64,000 bases of DNA from Streptomyces sp. NBC_01803 (GCF_035917415.1 NZ_CP109073.1:2874501-2938500), one strand, 5' to 3'. Counted from the stretch's first letter, positions 50,038 through 61,771 are shown. Notes: generated by a model not told the origin, from the sequence alone. Made by a program: numbers and translations.

Positions 50038-50197
50038 GCCACCCTCCCTTGCTCACCGACGACCGTCGCCGGCTTCCCGATCGTGTCAGTCCCCCCGACC
50101 CGCGGCACCCCACAGGCCGTGATCGCCGTAGTCTCATCTCATCAATGCCCTCCCAACCAGCCGAGGGCATCCGCCGCGACATACAGGAGTCACCACC

Positions 50198-51322
50198 GTG
50201 ACTGACGTACGTCCCGCTGTCGGCGTCGACAGCCCTGCCGAGGCCGACCTGTTCGACACCCTGTTCCACTCGGACCAGAGGGGTCACGAACAGGTCGTGC
50301 TGTTCCAGGACCGGCCGACGGGCCTGAAGGCAGTGATCGCCATCCACTCCACCGCCCTGGGCCCGGCCCTCGGCGGCACCCGATTCCACGCCTACGCCGG
50401 GGCCGCCAGGCCCGAGGAGGCGGCCCTGCGCGACGCGCTCAACCTCGCCCGGGGCATGAGCTACAAGAACGCCCTCGCCGGCCTCGCGCACGGCGGCGGC
50501 AAGGCCGTGATCATCGGGGACCCCGAGCGGATCAAGACCGAGGAGCTGCTGCTCGCCTACGGGCGCTGCGTGGCCGCGCTCGACGGGCGCTACGTCACCG
50601 CGTGCGACGTCGGGACGTATGTGCGGGATATGGACGTCGTCGCCCGCGAGTGCCGGTGGACCACCGGCCGCTCGCCCGAGCAGGGCGGCGCGGGCGACTC
50701 CTCCGTGCTGACCGCCTTCGGCGTCTTCCAGGGCATGCGCGCCTCGGCCGCGCACCGCTGGGGCTCACCCGACCTGGCCGGCCGGACGGTCGGGGTGGCG
50801 GGCGTCGGCAAGGTCGGCCACCTGCTGGTCGACCACCTGATCGAGGCGGGCGCCCGGGTGGTGATCACCGATGTCAGCCGGGAGGCCGTCGACCGCGTCC
50901 TGGCCGTGCACCCCGGCGTCGCCGCCGCGGCCGGCATCGAGGAGCTGATCACCACCGAGGGGCTGGACCTCTACGCCCCCTGCGCGCTGGGCGGGGCACT
51001 CAACGACCGCACCGTGCCGCTGCTGACCGCGAGCGTGGTCTGTGGCGCCGCCAACAACCAGCTCGACCACCCGGGCGTCGAGAAGGACCTCGCCGACCGG
51101 GGCATCCTCTACGCCCCGGACTACGTGGTGAACTCGGGCGGCGTGATCCAGGTCGCCGACGAGCTCCACGGCTTCGACTTCGCTCGTGCGAAAGCAAAGG
51201 CCGCGCTGATCCACGACACGACGCTGGAGATCTTCGAGCGCGCCGACACCGAGGGCGTGCCGCCGGCGGTCGCCGCCGACCGGATCGCCGAGCACCGGAT
51301 GGCCCAAGCGGGGGGCCGCTGA
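50198..51322 (+). CDS. vdh: Valine (branched-chain amino acid) dehydrogenase
   Basis: A 374-residue NAD-dependent enzyme that oxidatively deaminates valine, leucine and isoleucine, feeding short branched acyl-CoA precursors for fatty acids and polyketides. The Glu/Leu/Phe/Val dehydrogenase fold is clear: [12 protein letters not shown] near 49-60, [11 protein letters not shown] near 92-102 with the catalytic Lys, [12 protein letters not shown], and the NAD motif GVAGVGKVG near 191-199, then VCGAANNQL near 279-287. ATG at 50198 after CAGGAG. It diverges from the unknown gene at 49180. Confidence 0.95.
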   Translation: MTDVRPAVGVDSPAEADLFDTLFHSDQRGHEQVVLFQDRPTGLKAVIAIHSTALGPALGGTRFHAYAGAARPEEAALRDALNLARGMSYKNALAGLAHGGGKAVIIGDPERIKTEELLLAYGRCVAALDGRYVTACDVGTYVRDMDVVARECRWTTGRSPEQGGAGDSSVLTAFGVFQGMRASAAHRWGSPDLAGRTVGVAGVGKVGHLLVDHLIEAGARVVITDVSREAVDRVLAVHPGVAAAAGIEELITTEGLDLYAPCALGGALNDRTVPLLTASVVCGAANNQLDHPGVEKDLADRGILYAPDYVVNSGGVIQVADELHGFDFARAKAKAALIHDTTLEIFERADTEGVPPAVAADRIAEHRMAQAGGR

Positions 51323-51583
51323 ACGCGCGTTTACGTAAGACATGTCACCCCCCGCGGGCGAGTCGCGCCGCGAAAGAAGGTAAAATCGCGGCTGACCAGC
51401 AAAGAGAGGTCCATCGGGCATCGTGCGCGCGGCCCGGTCCTGCGGACGGCGTACCGTAGGCCCGGATAAGCAGGTACGGTTGAAGGCCGATGGATCGGGC
51501 TCTCATCGAGGGCTCGCTCTCGATCATGAACGGATGTCAACACTCCGGGGCCGTCGTGCCCCGTCGTTGAGGGGGTCGAGCCA
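51323..51583. promoter_or_regulatory. Leader/promoter region of the DUF3073 gene
   Basis: These 261 bp hold no clear gene. GGTAAAATCG near 51379 is a -10-like element, a CGGGGC..GCCCCG hairpin lies near 51545-51562, and GGCTCTCATCGAGGGCTCGC near 51497-51516 is a near-repeat. A GAGGGGG ribosome binding site precedes the next ATG. Confidence 0.35.
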
Positions 51584-51847
51584 ATGGGGCGCGGCCGGGC
51601 CAAGGCCAAGCAGACTAAGGTCGCCCGCCAGCTGAAGTACAACAGCGGCGGGACGGACCTTTCTCGCCTGGCCGAAGAGCTGGGTGCATCGTCAACACCT
51701 GAGCCGCCGCCGAACGGCGAGCGGTTCGAGGAAGACGATGAGCTGGACGACGACCTGTACGCACGGTACGCGGAGATGTACAACGAGGAGGATGACGACG
51801 AGGACGAGTCCTCGCCCGACGCTTCCTCGAAACGGCGTGGTGCCTGA
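51584..51847 (+). CDS. DUF3073 family protein
   Basis: An 87-residue protein. The N-terminus MGRGRAKAKQTKVARQLKYN is basic and near invariant in this actinobacterial family; the rest is strongly acidic (DDELDDDLYARYAEMYNEED) with a basic end. It could bind nucleic acid through the basic arm. Function unknown. It always lies near purM in Streptomyces. Confidence 0.93.
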   Translation: MGRGRAKAKQTKVARQLKYNSGGTDLSRLAEELGASSTPEPPPNGERFEEDDELDDDLYARYAEMYNEEDDDEDESSPDASSKRRGA

Positions 51848-51886
51848 TACACATCTCCGAGCGCGCGAGACGACCAGTCGCACCCG

Positions 51887-51914
51887 ACCCGGTCCGGCGA
51901 CCGCCGGACCGGGT
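51887..51914. terminator. Hairpin terminator after the DUF3073 gene
   Basis: A perfect 12-bp stem ACCCGGTCCGGC/GCCGGACCGGGT with a GACC loop, followed by TCAGTG. It lies between convergent genes and may serve both. Confidence 0.75.
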
Positions 51915-51948
51915 TCAGTGCGTTGACCTGCCCGGACGGGCCCCGTAG

Positions 51949-52021
51949 GCGCCCGCCGGGCCGCCCCGCCGACCCGGCCCACCGGGCCGCGCCGGGATCA
52001 CCGGTGCGGCCCGGCGGGCGC
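51949..52021 (-). terminator. Nested GC hairpins after purM
   Basis: Sixteen-bp perfect arms (GCGCCCGCCGGGCCGC and its complement) enclose a 41-nt loop that itself holds GGCCC/GGGCC. It ends just before the purM stop codon region, so it is a likely terminator for the purM operon. Confidence 0.6.
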
Positions 52022-52026
52022 GCGCG

Positions 52027-53103
52027 TCAGCGCGGGTGGTCTCCGGTCACGGTGGCCGCCGCCGGGGCGAGGGTGTCGGCCGCCGGAGTGATATCGCCCA
52101 CCACCCAGGCGGGGACCCCGCGGGCCGACAAGGTGGACAGCGTGGCGTCGACCGCCCGCCGGGGCACCACGGCGACCATACCGACGCCCATGTTCAGCGT
52201 CTTCTCCAGCTCCTCGCGCGCCACCCCGCCGAGCTCGCCGACCAGGCCGAAGACCGGCGGCGGGGTCCACGTCGCGCGATCGATCCGCGCGTGCAGGCCG
52301 TCCGGGATCACCCGGGCGAGGTTGGCCGCCAGGCCGCCGCCCGTCACATGCGCGAACGCGTGTACCTCCACCGCGCGGGCCAGCGCGAGGCAGTCCAGGG
52401 AGTAGATCCGGGTGGGCCGCAGCAGCTCCTCGCCCAGCGTCCCGCCCAGCTCCGGGACCTCCCGGTCCAGCGCCCAGCCGGCCCGGTCGAAGAAGACGTG
52501 CCGGACCAGTGAGTACCCGTTGGAGTGAAGCCCGGAGGAGGCCATCGCGATCACCGCGTCGCCCGCCCGGACGCGGTCCGCGCCCAGCAGCTCGTCCGCC
52601 TCGACCACGCCCGTGCCGGCGCCCGCCACGTCGTACTCGTCGGGGCCCAGCAGTCCCGGGTGCTCGGCGGTCTCGCCGCCCACCAGGGCACAGCCCGCCA
52701 GCACGCAGCCTTCCGCGATGCCCTTGACGATCGCGGAGACCCGCTCGGGGTGAACCTTGCCGACGCAGATGTAGTCGGTCATGAACAGCGGCTCGGCCCC
52801 GCAGACCACCAGGTCGTCCACGACCATCGCGACGAGGTCGTGGCCGATCGTGTCGTGCACGCCCATGCGCTGGGCGATCGCGACCTTGGTGCCGACGCCG
52901 TCGGTGGCCGAGGCGAGCAGCGGGCGGCGGTACCCCTTCAGGGCCGAGGCGTCGAAGAGGCCCGCGAAGCCGCCGAGGGCGCCCACGCTCTCCGGTCGCT
53001 GGGCCTTGCCGACCCACTCCTTCATCAGCTCGACGGCGGTGTCGCCCGCCTCGATGTCGACGCCCGCCGCCGCGTAGCTGGCTCCGGGCACGTTCTTGGT
53101 CAT
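52027..53103 (-). CDS. purM: Phosphoribosylformylglycinamidine cyclo-ligase (AIR synthetase)
   Basis: A 358-residue enzyme that closes the imidazole ring of purines, turning FGAM and ATP into AIR. Family motifs are SATDGVGTKVAIAQRM near 65-80, GHDLVAMVVDDLVVCGAEPLF, GGETAEHPGL near 144-153 and AHVTGGGLAANLARVIP near 247-263. ATG at 53103. It lies 37 bp downstream of purF on the same strand, so the two are one operon. Confidence 0.97.
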   Translation of the reverse strand: MTKNVPGASYAAAGVDIEAGDTAVELMKEWVGKAQRPESVGALGGFAGLFDASALKGYRRPLLASATDGVGTKVAIAQRMGVHDTIGHDLVAMVVDDLVVCGAEPLFMTDYICVGKVHPERVSAIVKGIAEGCVLAGCALVGGETAEHPGLLGPDEYDVAGAGTGVVEADELLGADRVRAGDAVIAMASSGLHSNGYSLVRHVFFDRAGWALDREVPELGGTLGEELLRPTRIYSLDCLALARAVEVHAFAHVTGGGLAANLARVIPDGLHARIDRATWTPPPVFGLVGELGGVAREELEKTLNMGVGMVAVVPRRAVDATLSTLSARGVPAWVVGDITPAADTLAPAAATVTGDHPR

Positions 53104-53140
53104 CGGGTCTTCCTCGTGCTCGTGAACGCGCGTGCGCGCT

Positions 53141-54694
53141 CTACGGACGGCGCAGCGCGTCGGCGCCGCCGGGGTGGCCGGACAGCAGGGGCAGCGGCTC
53201 GCGGGGCTCGCCTCCGCCCCGCGGCTGCTCCAGCACGTCCTTGCCGAGCACCGCCGGGTCGGGCAGCTCCATCGGATACGAGCCGTCGAAGCAGGCCCGG
53301 CACAGGTTGGGCTTGGCGATCGTGGTGGCCTCGACCATCGCGTCCAGGGAGATGTAGGCCAGCGAGTCGGCGCCCAGCGAGGTGCCGATCTCTTCGACCG
53401 ACAGGCCGTTGGCGATCAGCTCCGCGCGGGTGGCGAAGTCGATGCCGAAGAAGCACGGCCACTTGATCGGCGGCGAGCTGATCCGGACGTGCACCTCGGC
53501 CGCGCCGGCCTCGCGCAGCATGCGGACCAGGGCCCGCTGGGTGTTTCCCCGGACGATCGAGTCGTCCACGACGACCAGCCGCTTGCCGCGGATGACCTCT
53601 TTCAGGGGGTTCAGCTTGAGGCGGATGCCGAGCTGCCTGATGGTCTGGCTGGGCTGGATGAACGTCCGGCCCACGTAGGCGTTCTTCACCAGGCCGGAGC
53701 CATAGGGGATGCCGCTGGCCTCCGCGTATCCGATGGCGGCCGGGGTGCCCGACTCCGGGGTCGCTATGACCAGGTCGGCGTCGGCCGGCGCCTCGGCCGC
53801 GAGCCGGCGGCCCATCTCCGCGCGGGAGAGGTAGACGTTGCGGCCGGCGATGTCCGTGTCGGGCCGGGCCAGGTAGACATACTCGAAGACACAGCCGCGC
53901 GGCTTCGCTTCCGCGAACCGTGTGGACCGCAGTCCCCGCTCGTCCACCGCGATCATCTCGCCGGGCTCGATCTCGCGGACCGTGGAGGCGCCGACGATGT
54001 CGAGCGCGGCGGTCTCGGAGGCGACCACCCAGCCGCGCTCCAGTCGGCCGAGGACCAGCGGGCGGATGCCCTGCGGGTCGCGGGCGGCGTAGAGCGTGTC
54101 CTCGTCCATGAAGACGAAGCTGAAGGCCCCGCGCACGCGCGGCAGCACCTTCGGCGCGGCCTCCTCGACGGTCAGCGGCGCGCCGTTCTCGTCCGTCTGC
54201 CCGGCGAGCAGCGCGGTGACGAGGTCGGTGTCGTTGGTGGCGGCGGTACGGTGCCGCGGACCCCGGCCGCCGGGCAAGGCGGCGACGAAGTCGGCGAGCT
54301 CGGCCGTGTTCACCAGGTTCCCGTTGTGGGCCAAGGCGATGGAGCCGTGGCCGGTGGCCCGGAAGGTGGGCTGGGCGTTCTCCCAGGTGGAGGCGCCCGT
54401 CGTCGAATAGCGGGCATGGCCCACGGCGATGTGCCCCTGGAGAGCGCCGAGGGATGTCTCGTCGAAGACCTGGGACACCAGGCCCATGTCCTTGAAGACC
54501 AGGATCTTGGAGCCGTCGCTGACAGCGATGCCCGCGGACTCCTGTCCCCGGTGTTGGAGTGCGTAGAGTCCGAAGAAGGAGAGCTTGGCGACCTCTTCGC
54601 CCGGAGCCCAGACTCCGAAGACGCCGCACGCGTCCCTCGGGCCCTTCTCGCCGGGGTCGAGGTCGTGGCTGAGAAGACCGTCACCACGTGGCAC
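53141..54694 (-). CDS. purF: Amidophosphoribosyltransferase
   Basis: A 517-residue enzyme of the first committed purine step (PRPP plus glutamine to phosphoribosylamine). The N-terminal glutaminase nucleophile is C23 in GPRDACGVFGVW, exposed after removal of a propeptide. HARYSTTG and RDPQGIRPL mark the Ntn domain; the PRPP loop VVVDDSIVRGNT lies near 362. GTG at 54694 gives VPRGDGLLSHD, which matches Streptomyces PurF N-termini; the frame open to 54763 would add an unlikely leader. Cotranscribed with purM. Confidence 0.97.
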   Translation of the reverse strand: MPRGDGLLSHDLDPGEKGPRDACGVFGVWAPGEEVAKLSFFGLYALQHRGQESAGIAVSDGSKILVFKDMGLVSQVFDETSLGALQGHIAVGHARYSTTGASTWENAQPTFRATGHGSIALAHNGNLVNTAELADFVAALPGGRGPRHRTAATNDTDLVTALLAGQTDENGAPLTVEEAAPKVLPRVRGAFSFVFMDEDTLYAARDPQGIRPLVLGRLERGWVVASETAALDIVGASTVREIEPGEMIAVDERGLRSTRFAEAKPRGCVFEYVYLARPDTDIAGRNVYLSRAEMGRRLAAEAPADADLVIATPESGTPAAIGYAEASGIPYGSGLVKNAYVGRTFIQPSQTIRQLGIRLKLNPLKEVIRGKRLVVVDDSIVRGNTQRALVRMLREAGAAEVHVRISSPPIKWPCFFGIDFATRAELIANGLSVEEIGTSLGADSLAYISLDAMVEATTIAKPNLCRACFDGSYPMELPDPAVLGKDVLEQPRGGGEPREPLPLLSGHPGGADALRRP

Positions 54695-54772
54695 GTGCAC
54701 GAGTCTAGGCCAGGTCCGGGGGGCACGGAGAACCAGCGATGGTGAGAGATGCCCCATAGCCACGGTGTGCGG

Positions 54773-55579
54773 TCAGCCGAGCACGGGCAGCTCCGCCGCG
54801 AGGGCCGCGGCCCGCTCGCCGCCGGCCCGCAGCCGGCCGGCGGCGGTGGCCGCGCTCCAGGTGGTCCGGCCGGTGGCCAGCCGCACCCAGGTGACGGGAT
54901 CGGTCTCCACGACGTTCGGCGGCGTTCCCCTGGTGTGCCGGGGGCCGGGCATGCACTGGACGGCGGCGAACGGCGGGACGCGCACCTCGGTCGAGGCACC
55001 CGGCGCCTTGGCGGCCAGGGCGTCGGCCAGCACCCGGACCGTGATCGCGAGCGCCTGCCGGTCGAGCCGGACCGGGACGGCGGTGGCCCGCGTCAGGTCG
55101 TCGCTGTGCACCACCAGCTCCACGATCCGGGTGACGGTGAAGTCCAGGGCGCGCATCGCGCCGAAGCGGTGCGGGATCAGCACGTCGTCCCGGACGGCCG
55201 TCTCCAGCACGGCTTCCATCTCCTCCGCCGCGGCGTCGATCGCGGCCACCTGGTCCGGCGTGGCCTCGGCGTCCTGCCGCGTCCGCTTGTCGAGGTCGTC
55301 CGCGATCACGGCGGTGGAGACGGCCCAGCGGTTGAGATCGGTCTCCGGCCGGGTGACGGGCGGCGCGGGCTGGGCGAGGAGGCGGGGCAGGGCGTCGATC
55401 TGGCCGGCGATGTGGGCCAGCAGGGCACACACATTCCAGCCCGGCAGCCCCGACGGCTTCGCCCGCTGCTGGGGGGTCAGCCCATGCGCGGCCAGCCGTA
55501 CGAATTCGACCTGGGCGAGCAGCGCGTCGCGGACCCGATCGGGATGGTAGGCACGGGGTTTGCCTCGGACTGCGGACAT
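54773..55579 (-). CDS. DinB-like / maleylpyruvate isomerase-fold protein with sterol-carrier-like C-terminus
   Basis: A 268-residue protein. The N-terminal half is a four-helix bundle of the mycothiol-dependent maleylpyruvate isomerase/DinB type (GLPGWNVCALLAHIAGQIDALP near 44-65, with the His of the metal site). The C-terminal segment (DPVTWVRLATGRTTW near 227-241) is the SCP2-like ending common in these actinobacterial proteins. The substrate is unknown; mycothiol-linked chemistry is possible. ATG at 55579, upstream of purF on the same strand. Confidence 0.82.
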   Translation of the reverse strand: MSAVRGKPRAYHPDRVRDALLAQVEFVRLAAHGLTPQQRAKPSGLPGWNVCALLAHIAGQIDALPRLLAQPAPPVTRPETDLNRWAVSTAVIADDLDKRTRQDAEATPDQVAAIDAAAEEMEAVLETAVRDDVLIPHRFGAMRALDFTVTRIVELVVHSDDLTRATAVPVRLDRQALAITVRVLADALAAKAPGASTEVRVPPFAAVQCMPGPRHTRGTPPNVVETDPVTWVRLATGRTTWSAATAAGRLRAGGERAAALAAELPVLG

Positions 55580-55682
55580 ACGAGGGAGCTTACGACGAAC
55601 CTTCCCGCCCGGAAGGTGACAAGGTCATACCAAGTGGATCGTCCGGACGACCCGCCCCGGGGCGCTGTGCCACCATGCGCGC

Positions 55683-56192
55683 ATGGCTATATCGGACCAC
55701 CATCTGGCCGAGGACGAAGAGCTGATCTACGAGACGCGGCAGCACTGGACCACGATGGTCGGCGAGTTCCTCCAGCTCTGCCTGACCGTCGCCGCGGCCG
55801 CCCTCCTGATCCGGGCCCTGCCGGACGACGAGGCGTGGGGTGGGACGGCCGTGTGGGTGGTGCTGGGGGCGGCGCTGGTCGTCGCGGTCTGGCGGTGGCT
55901 GGTGCCACTGCTCCAGTGGCGGGCCACGGTCTACTTCCTGACCACCAAGCGGCTGCACAAGCGCTCGGGATTCCTGACCAAGACCGGCACCAGCATCCCG
56001 CTGAGCCGGGTGAACGACGTGACGTTCACGGCCACCCTGTGGCAGCGGATCATGGGCTACGGCACGCTGCGCGTCCAGTCGGCGTCCGAGCACGGGCTGC
56101 TGACGCTGCGGGCGGTGCCGGAGCCCGAGGCACTGAAGAACCGGATCTACCAGGCCGTCGACGAGCTGGAGAGCGACGAGCACGGCCACTGA
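55683..56192 (+). CDS. PH-domain (bPH2) membrane protein
   Basis: A 169-residue protein. Two transmembrane helices (EFLQLCLTVAAAALLIRAL and TAVWVVLGAALVVAVWRWLV, near 28-76) precede a bacterial PH domain: ATVYFLTTKRLHKRSG, then IPLSRVNDVTFTATLWQRIMGYGTL. Such proteins are small, widespread and of unknown role, possibly membrane stress-related. ATG at 55683, divergent from the DinB-like gene. Confidence 0.9.
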   Translation: MAISDHHLAEDEELIYETRQHWTTMVGEFLQLCLTVAAAALLIRALPDDEAWGGTAVWVVLGAALVVAVWRWLVPLLQWRATVYFLTTKRLHKRSGFLTKTGTSIPLSRVNDVTFTATLWQRIMGYGTLRVQSASEHGLLTLRAVPEPEALKNRIYQAVDELESDEHGH

Positions 56193-56260
56193 CCGGGGCC
56201 CCTGGCCCGAGAGCCGCGCCGGAGCTGAATCGGCTCCGCCCCGGTGGGTACTCCGTCCAC

Positions 56261-56713
56261 ATGGCTGGAATCAACCTACGCAGTAGCGCTTTCAACGATC
56301 AGGCACCGATCCCCGACCGTTACGCCAAGGACGGCGGCAACCTGTCGCCACCCCTGGACTGGTCGCGGCCCCCGCCCGGCACCGAGGAGCTGGTCCTGCT
56401 CTGCGAGGACCCGGACGCGCCCTCCGGCACCTTCGTGCACTGGCTGGTCACCGGTATCGACCCGGTCGGCGGGGGCGTGCGCGGCGGCGAGCTGCCCCAG
56501 GGCGGTATCCCCCACACCAACGGCTTCGGCGGCCGGGGCTGGGACGGTCCCAGGCCCCCGGTCGGCGACCCCGCGCACCGCTACTTCTTCCGCCTCTACG
56601 CGCTTCCCGAGCACGTCGAGCTCCCGGAGCGCGCCTCGGCGGCGGAGGTGCACCGGAGGCTGGACGGCCGGTCCCTGGCCAGCGGCACGCTGCTGGGCCT
56701 ACATCAGCGATGA
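56261..56713 (+). CDS. YbhB/YbcL family (phosphatidylethanolamine-binding-like) protein
   Basis: A 150-residue protein of the PEBP/Raf-kinase-inhibitor-like fold. Family signatures: RYAKDGGNLSPPLDWS near 20-35, CEDPDAPSGTFVHWLVTGI near 48-66 with the ligand-pocket DPDAP and HW, and GGRGWDGPRPPVGDPAHRYFF. Its biochemical role in bacteria is unknown. ATG at 56261. Confidence 0.93.
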   Translation: MAGINLRSSAFNDQAPIPDRYAKDGGNLSPPLDWSRPPPGTEELVLLCEDPDAPSGTFVHWLVTGIDPVGGGVRGGELPQGGIPHTNGFGGRGWDGPRPPVGDPAHRYFFRLYALPEHVELPERASAAEVHRRLDGRSLASGTLLGLHQR

Positions 56714-56735
56714 GGACGATGAGGAGGACATCCCC

Positions 56736-57065
56736 ATGACTTCCACCGACGTCGGCGAGATCCTGCGCGTCGTGAAGAACGTCGACTTCCCGGCCGGCAA
56801 GGACGAGCTGATCCAGGAGGCGAAACGGGCCGGCGCCTCCGAGCCCGCCGTCAAGGCGTTGCGCGGCATCCCGCCGGAGCAGTACGGGAACCGGGCCGAG
56901 GTGGCCCGTTCCGTGCGGCTGCCCGCCGACTCCGACCTGGGCCACAGCCCGGCGCAGCGGGCCGAGCAGGCGCGCGAGGGCGGCAAGCACGGGCAGTCCG
57001 AGCAGCTGCGGGACGTGCCCAAGCCACCGATTCAGGAAGAGCTCGACCGCGACAGGAGGGCGTGA
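56736..57065 (+). CDS. DUF2795 family protein
   Basis: A 109-residue soluble protein. The DUF2795 core is ILRVVKNVDFPAGKDELIQEA near 9-29 and a short helical repeat to about 60; a charged, disordered tail follows. Strong GAGGAGG ribosome binding site. One base separates it from the next gene, so they form an operon, often stress-induced in actinobacteria; the function is unknown. Confidence 0.88.
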   Translation: MTSTDVGEILRVVKNVDFPAGKDELIQEAKRAGASEPAVKALRGIPPEQYGNRAEVARSVRLPADSDLGHSPAQRAEQAREGGKHGQSEQLRDVPKPPIQEELDRDRRA

Positions 57066-57066
57066 C

Positions 57067-57576
57067 ATGGTGCGCAAGAAGGTCGAGGGCGACGAGAACC
57101 AGCGGCGTGCCTGGGCGCGCGAGGCCGAGCGGGTGGGCGAGCTGCCCAGCGGCCGGGGCACGACCACCGGCGCGTCGAAGCAGCGGACCCACGTTTCGCA
57201 CCGCTCCTCGCTCACGCACGACGAGAAGACCGAGCCGCTGGAGCGCGGCAAGCAGCGCAGCGAGCAGCGGGAGGTCGCGGCGGCCCGCGAGGCCGACCGG
57301 CCCGAGCCCCCGGTGGGGCGCACGTTCACCGGCCGGGGCAGGCCCGAGTACGGCCCGGAGCACGAGAAGGTCTTCCAGGCCCTCGGCGACGCGGAGCGGC
57401 GGCACGGCGGCGAGGCCGTGTACGCGCAGGAGATCGCCCGCACGGCCGGGATGCCCGAGGAGCGGACGCGGGTGCTGCTGCACGACCTGGTGTCGGTGCA
57501 CCGGCTCGCGACCGAGCTCCAGCGGACGGACCAGCCCGACCTCGGTCCCCGTTACGAGACCAAGCCGGGCCGGTGA
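57067..57576 (+). CDS. Small charged protein coupled to the DUF2795 gene
   Basis: A 169-residue basic/acidic protein. The N-terminal two thirds are low complexity with many Arg/Glu. The C-terminal part (HEKVFQALGDAERRHGGEAVYAQEIARTAGMPEERTRVLL, in segments) looks like a winged-helix fragment. No family is recognised. Its start lies one base after the DUF2795 stop. Confidence 0.78.
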   Translation: MVRKKVEGDENQRRAWAREAERVGELPSGRGTTTGASKQRTHVSHRSSLTHDEKTEPLERGKQRSEQREVAAAREADRPEPPVGRTFTGRGRPEYGPEHEKVFQALGDAERRHGGEAVYAQEIARTAGMPEERTRVLLHDLVSVHRLATELQRTDQPDLGPRYETKPGR

Positions 57577-57635
57577 GCCGTTGCCCCGGTGAGCCGCCGC
57601 CGCTGATCGGGCGGGCGCGCTGATCGGGCGGGCGG

Positions 57636-59902
<2,267 letters not shown>

Positions 59903-59903
<1 letters not shown>

Positions 59904-60589
59904 CAGGCGACCAGCTTCCTGAGAACCGAGGTGGTGACGGAGGTGAAGAAGCCGAGGCCGTCGGTCGTCGGACCGGTCAGCGCCTCGACGGCGTGCTCGG
60001 GGTGCGGCATGAGGCCGACGACGTTCCCGGCGGCGTTGGTGATGCCGGCGATGTCCCGGCGGGAGCCGTTGGGGTTGACGTCGAGGTAGCGGAAGACGAC
60101 GCGGCCTTCGGCCTCCAGCTCGTCCAGGGTGCGCTCGTCCGCGACGTAGCCGCCCTCGCCGTTCTTCAGCGGGATGGTGATCTCGTCGCCCACCGCGTAG
60201 TCGCCCGTCCAGGCGGTGTCGGCGTTCTCGACGCGCAGGCGCTGATCGCGACAGATGAAGTGCAGATGGTCATTACGGGAGAGCGCGCCCGGCAGAAGGT
60301 GCGATTCACACAGGACCTGGAAGCCATTGCAGATGCCAAGGACGGGCAACCCGGCCCGTGCCTCTTCAATGATCGTCTCCATCACGGGAGAGAAACGGGC
60401 GATGGCTCCGCAGCGGAGATAGTCGCCATAGGAGAATCCGCCGGGCAAGATCACGGCATCGACTCGTCGCAGCGATTTGTCGCCATGCCAGAGCGCGACG
60501 GGTTCGGCTCCGGCGAGCTTTACGGCGCGTTGCGCGTCGCGGTCATCGAGCGAGCCGGGAAATGTGACGACTCCCACACGAGTAGTCAC
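59903..60589 (-). CDS. purQ: Phosphoribosylformylglycinamidine synthase subunit PurQ
   Basis: A 228-residue class I glutamine amidotransferase that supplies ammonia to PurL. The nucleophile is C87 in [11 protein letters not shown]; the His-Glu of the triad is in [11 protein letters not shown] near 199-209. ATG at 60589 overlaps the purS stop by four bases, and its end overlaps the purL start, so the three are translationally coupled. Confidence 0.98.
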
Positions 60590-60849
60590 CGGGACTCCCC
60601 CTCCATGACCTCGACCCGCACATCGAAGTCCTCGATCACGGTGTTCGCGAGAAAGGTCCTCGCCATCTCCCGGACGCGGTCGAGAACGGCGTCGTCGACC
60701 GGGCCCTCCAACTCGAGCTCGAACCGTTTGCCCTGACGGACGTCACGGACGCCGTCAAAGCCGAGCCGGGGCAGTGCGCGCTGCACCGCCTGGCCCTGGG
60801 GGTCGAGGATCTCCGGCTTGAGCATGACGTCGACTACGACGCGAGCCAC
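60586..60849 (-). CDS. purS: Phosphoribosylformylglycinamidine synthase subunit PurS
   Basis: An 87-residue structural subunit that bridges PurL and PurQ for ammonia transfer. [22 protein letters not shown] and [10 protein letters not shown] are the usual conserved segments. It is the first gene of purSQL and is preceded by a promoter region with a dyad at 60921. Confidence 0.96.
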   Translation of the reverse strand: MARVVVDVMLKPEILDPQGQAVQRALPRLGFDGVRDVRQGKRFELELEGPVDDAVLDRVREMARTFLANTVIEDFDVRVEVMEGESR

Positions 60850-61193
60850 TGGTACTCCCGGTGGTGGTGCGGTGGTGTTGTGCGAGACGCTGCACGACCT
60901 CAGCGTACCCGGCCCGGAAATCTACGCGAGTAGAAAGACCGGATTCGGTCACGTTAAGGTATCGAGGGCAGAAAACGCCTCCAAGAAACCGTCAAGAAAA
61001 AGTAAGGTCCGCAGTGGGGGAACGACGCGCGGGTGGGGAATTCTCCACTTGGCATTAACCTGCCTGAGCGCGTACGAATAAAAGAACCATAGTCGCGAAC
61101 TAGTGGGAGCGTCAGCATCGCGGCAGGCGAATCGCCGGTGACAGTGCCCGGCGCCGTCGCACGGTTGCGAGCCTCCAGGAAGGACCGATACCC
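60850..61193. promoter_or_regulatory. Divergent promoter region of purSQL and the lsr2-like gene
   Basis: These 344 bp contain no credible gene. TCTACGCGAGTAGA at 60921-60934 is an inverted repeat (TCTAC/GTAGA) about 75 bp before purS, a candidate purine operator. The right half is AT-rich for this genome (GAAAACGCCTCCAAGAAACC near 60970, GAATAAAAGAACCATAGTCG near 61076-61095), as expected for the promoter of the Lsr2-like gene. Confidence 0.5.
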
Positions 61194-61523
61194 GTGGCAC
61201 AGCGTGTAGTGGTCAGCCTCGCCGACGACATCGACGGCGGTGAAGCATCGGAAACGGTTGCCTTCGGACTCGACGGAAAGACATACGAGATCGATCTCAG
61301 TCCGCGCAACGCGGAGAAACTGCGGACCGCTCTCGCCCCCTTCGTGGAGGCCGGACGCAAGCGCGCCCGGTCCGGCAAGACCTTCCACCACACCGAGGTG
61401 GCCCCCGACCCCAGGACCGTCCGCGCCTGGGCGGGCTCGCACGGCATGGGCGTGCCGGCCCGCGGGCGCATCCCGAAGAAGGTCTATGACGCCTTCAACG
61501 AGGCCCACGCACCCGCACATTGA
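61194..61523 (+). CDS. Lsr2-type nucleoid-associated protein
   Basis: A 109-residue H-NS-like protein that coats and silences AT-rich, often foreign DNA. The N-terminal dimerisation domain (AQRVVVSLADDIDGGEA, then VAFGLDGKTYEIDLSPRNAEKLR) and the C-terminal AT-hook-like domain are complete. The DNA-binding loop reads PARGRIPKKVYDAFNEAH near 89-106, with RGR as the minor-groove hook. Streptomyces have two paralogues; position beside purSQL suggests this is the second one (LsrL). GTG start at 61194. Confidence 0.95.
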   Translation: MAQRVVVSLADDIDGGEASETVAFGLDGKTYEIDLSPRNAEKLRTALAPFVEAGRKRARSGKTFHHTEVAPDPRTVRAWAGSHGMGVPARGRIPKKVYDAFNEAHAPAH

Positions 61524-61610
61524 GCCGACTTGCCATCAACCCCCGGTGATCGGCTAGAGTCTGAAGCGCGCCGCGGGGCAGGGCCGAAAGGCCGAAGTCC
61601 CGGGAGCCGC

Positions 61611-61682
61611 GCGGGTGTAGTTCAGTAGCAGAACACCCTCTTTCCAAGAGGGAGGCGCAGTGTGCGATTCCTGTCACCCGCT
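61611..61682 (+). tRNA. tRNA-Gly(UCC)
   Basis: A 72-nt cloverleaf with acceptor GCGGGTG/CACCCGC, anticodon loop TTTCCAA and discriminator T; the 3' CCA is encoded in the genome at 61683-61685. TAGAGT at 61555 is a possible -10 box. Confidence 0.93.
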
Positions 61683-61771
61683 CCATCCACTGGCTCGTCC
61701 CTGAGGTCCCGAGGACACTTGGGGATCGGGTAGAGTGGATATCGCCTCATCCGGTTTCGGGTGGCGCGTAT

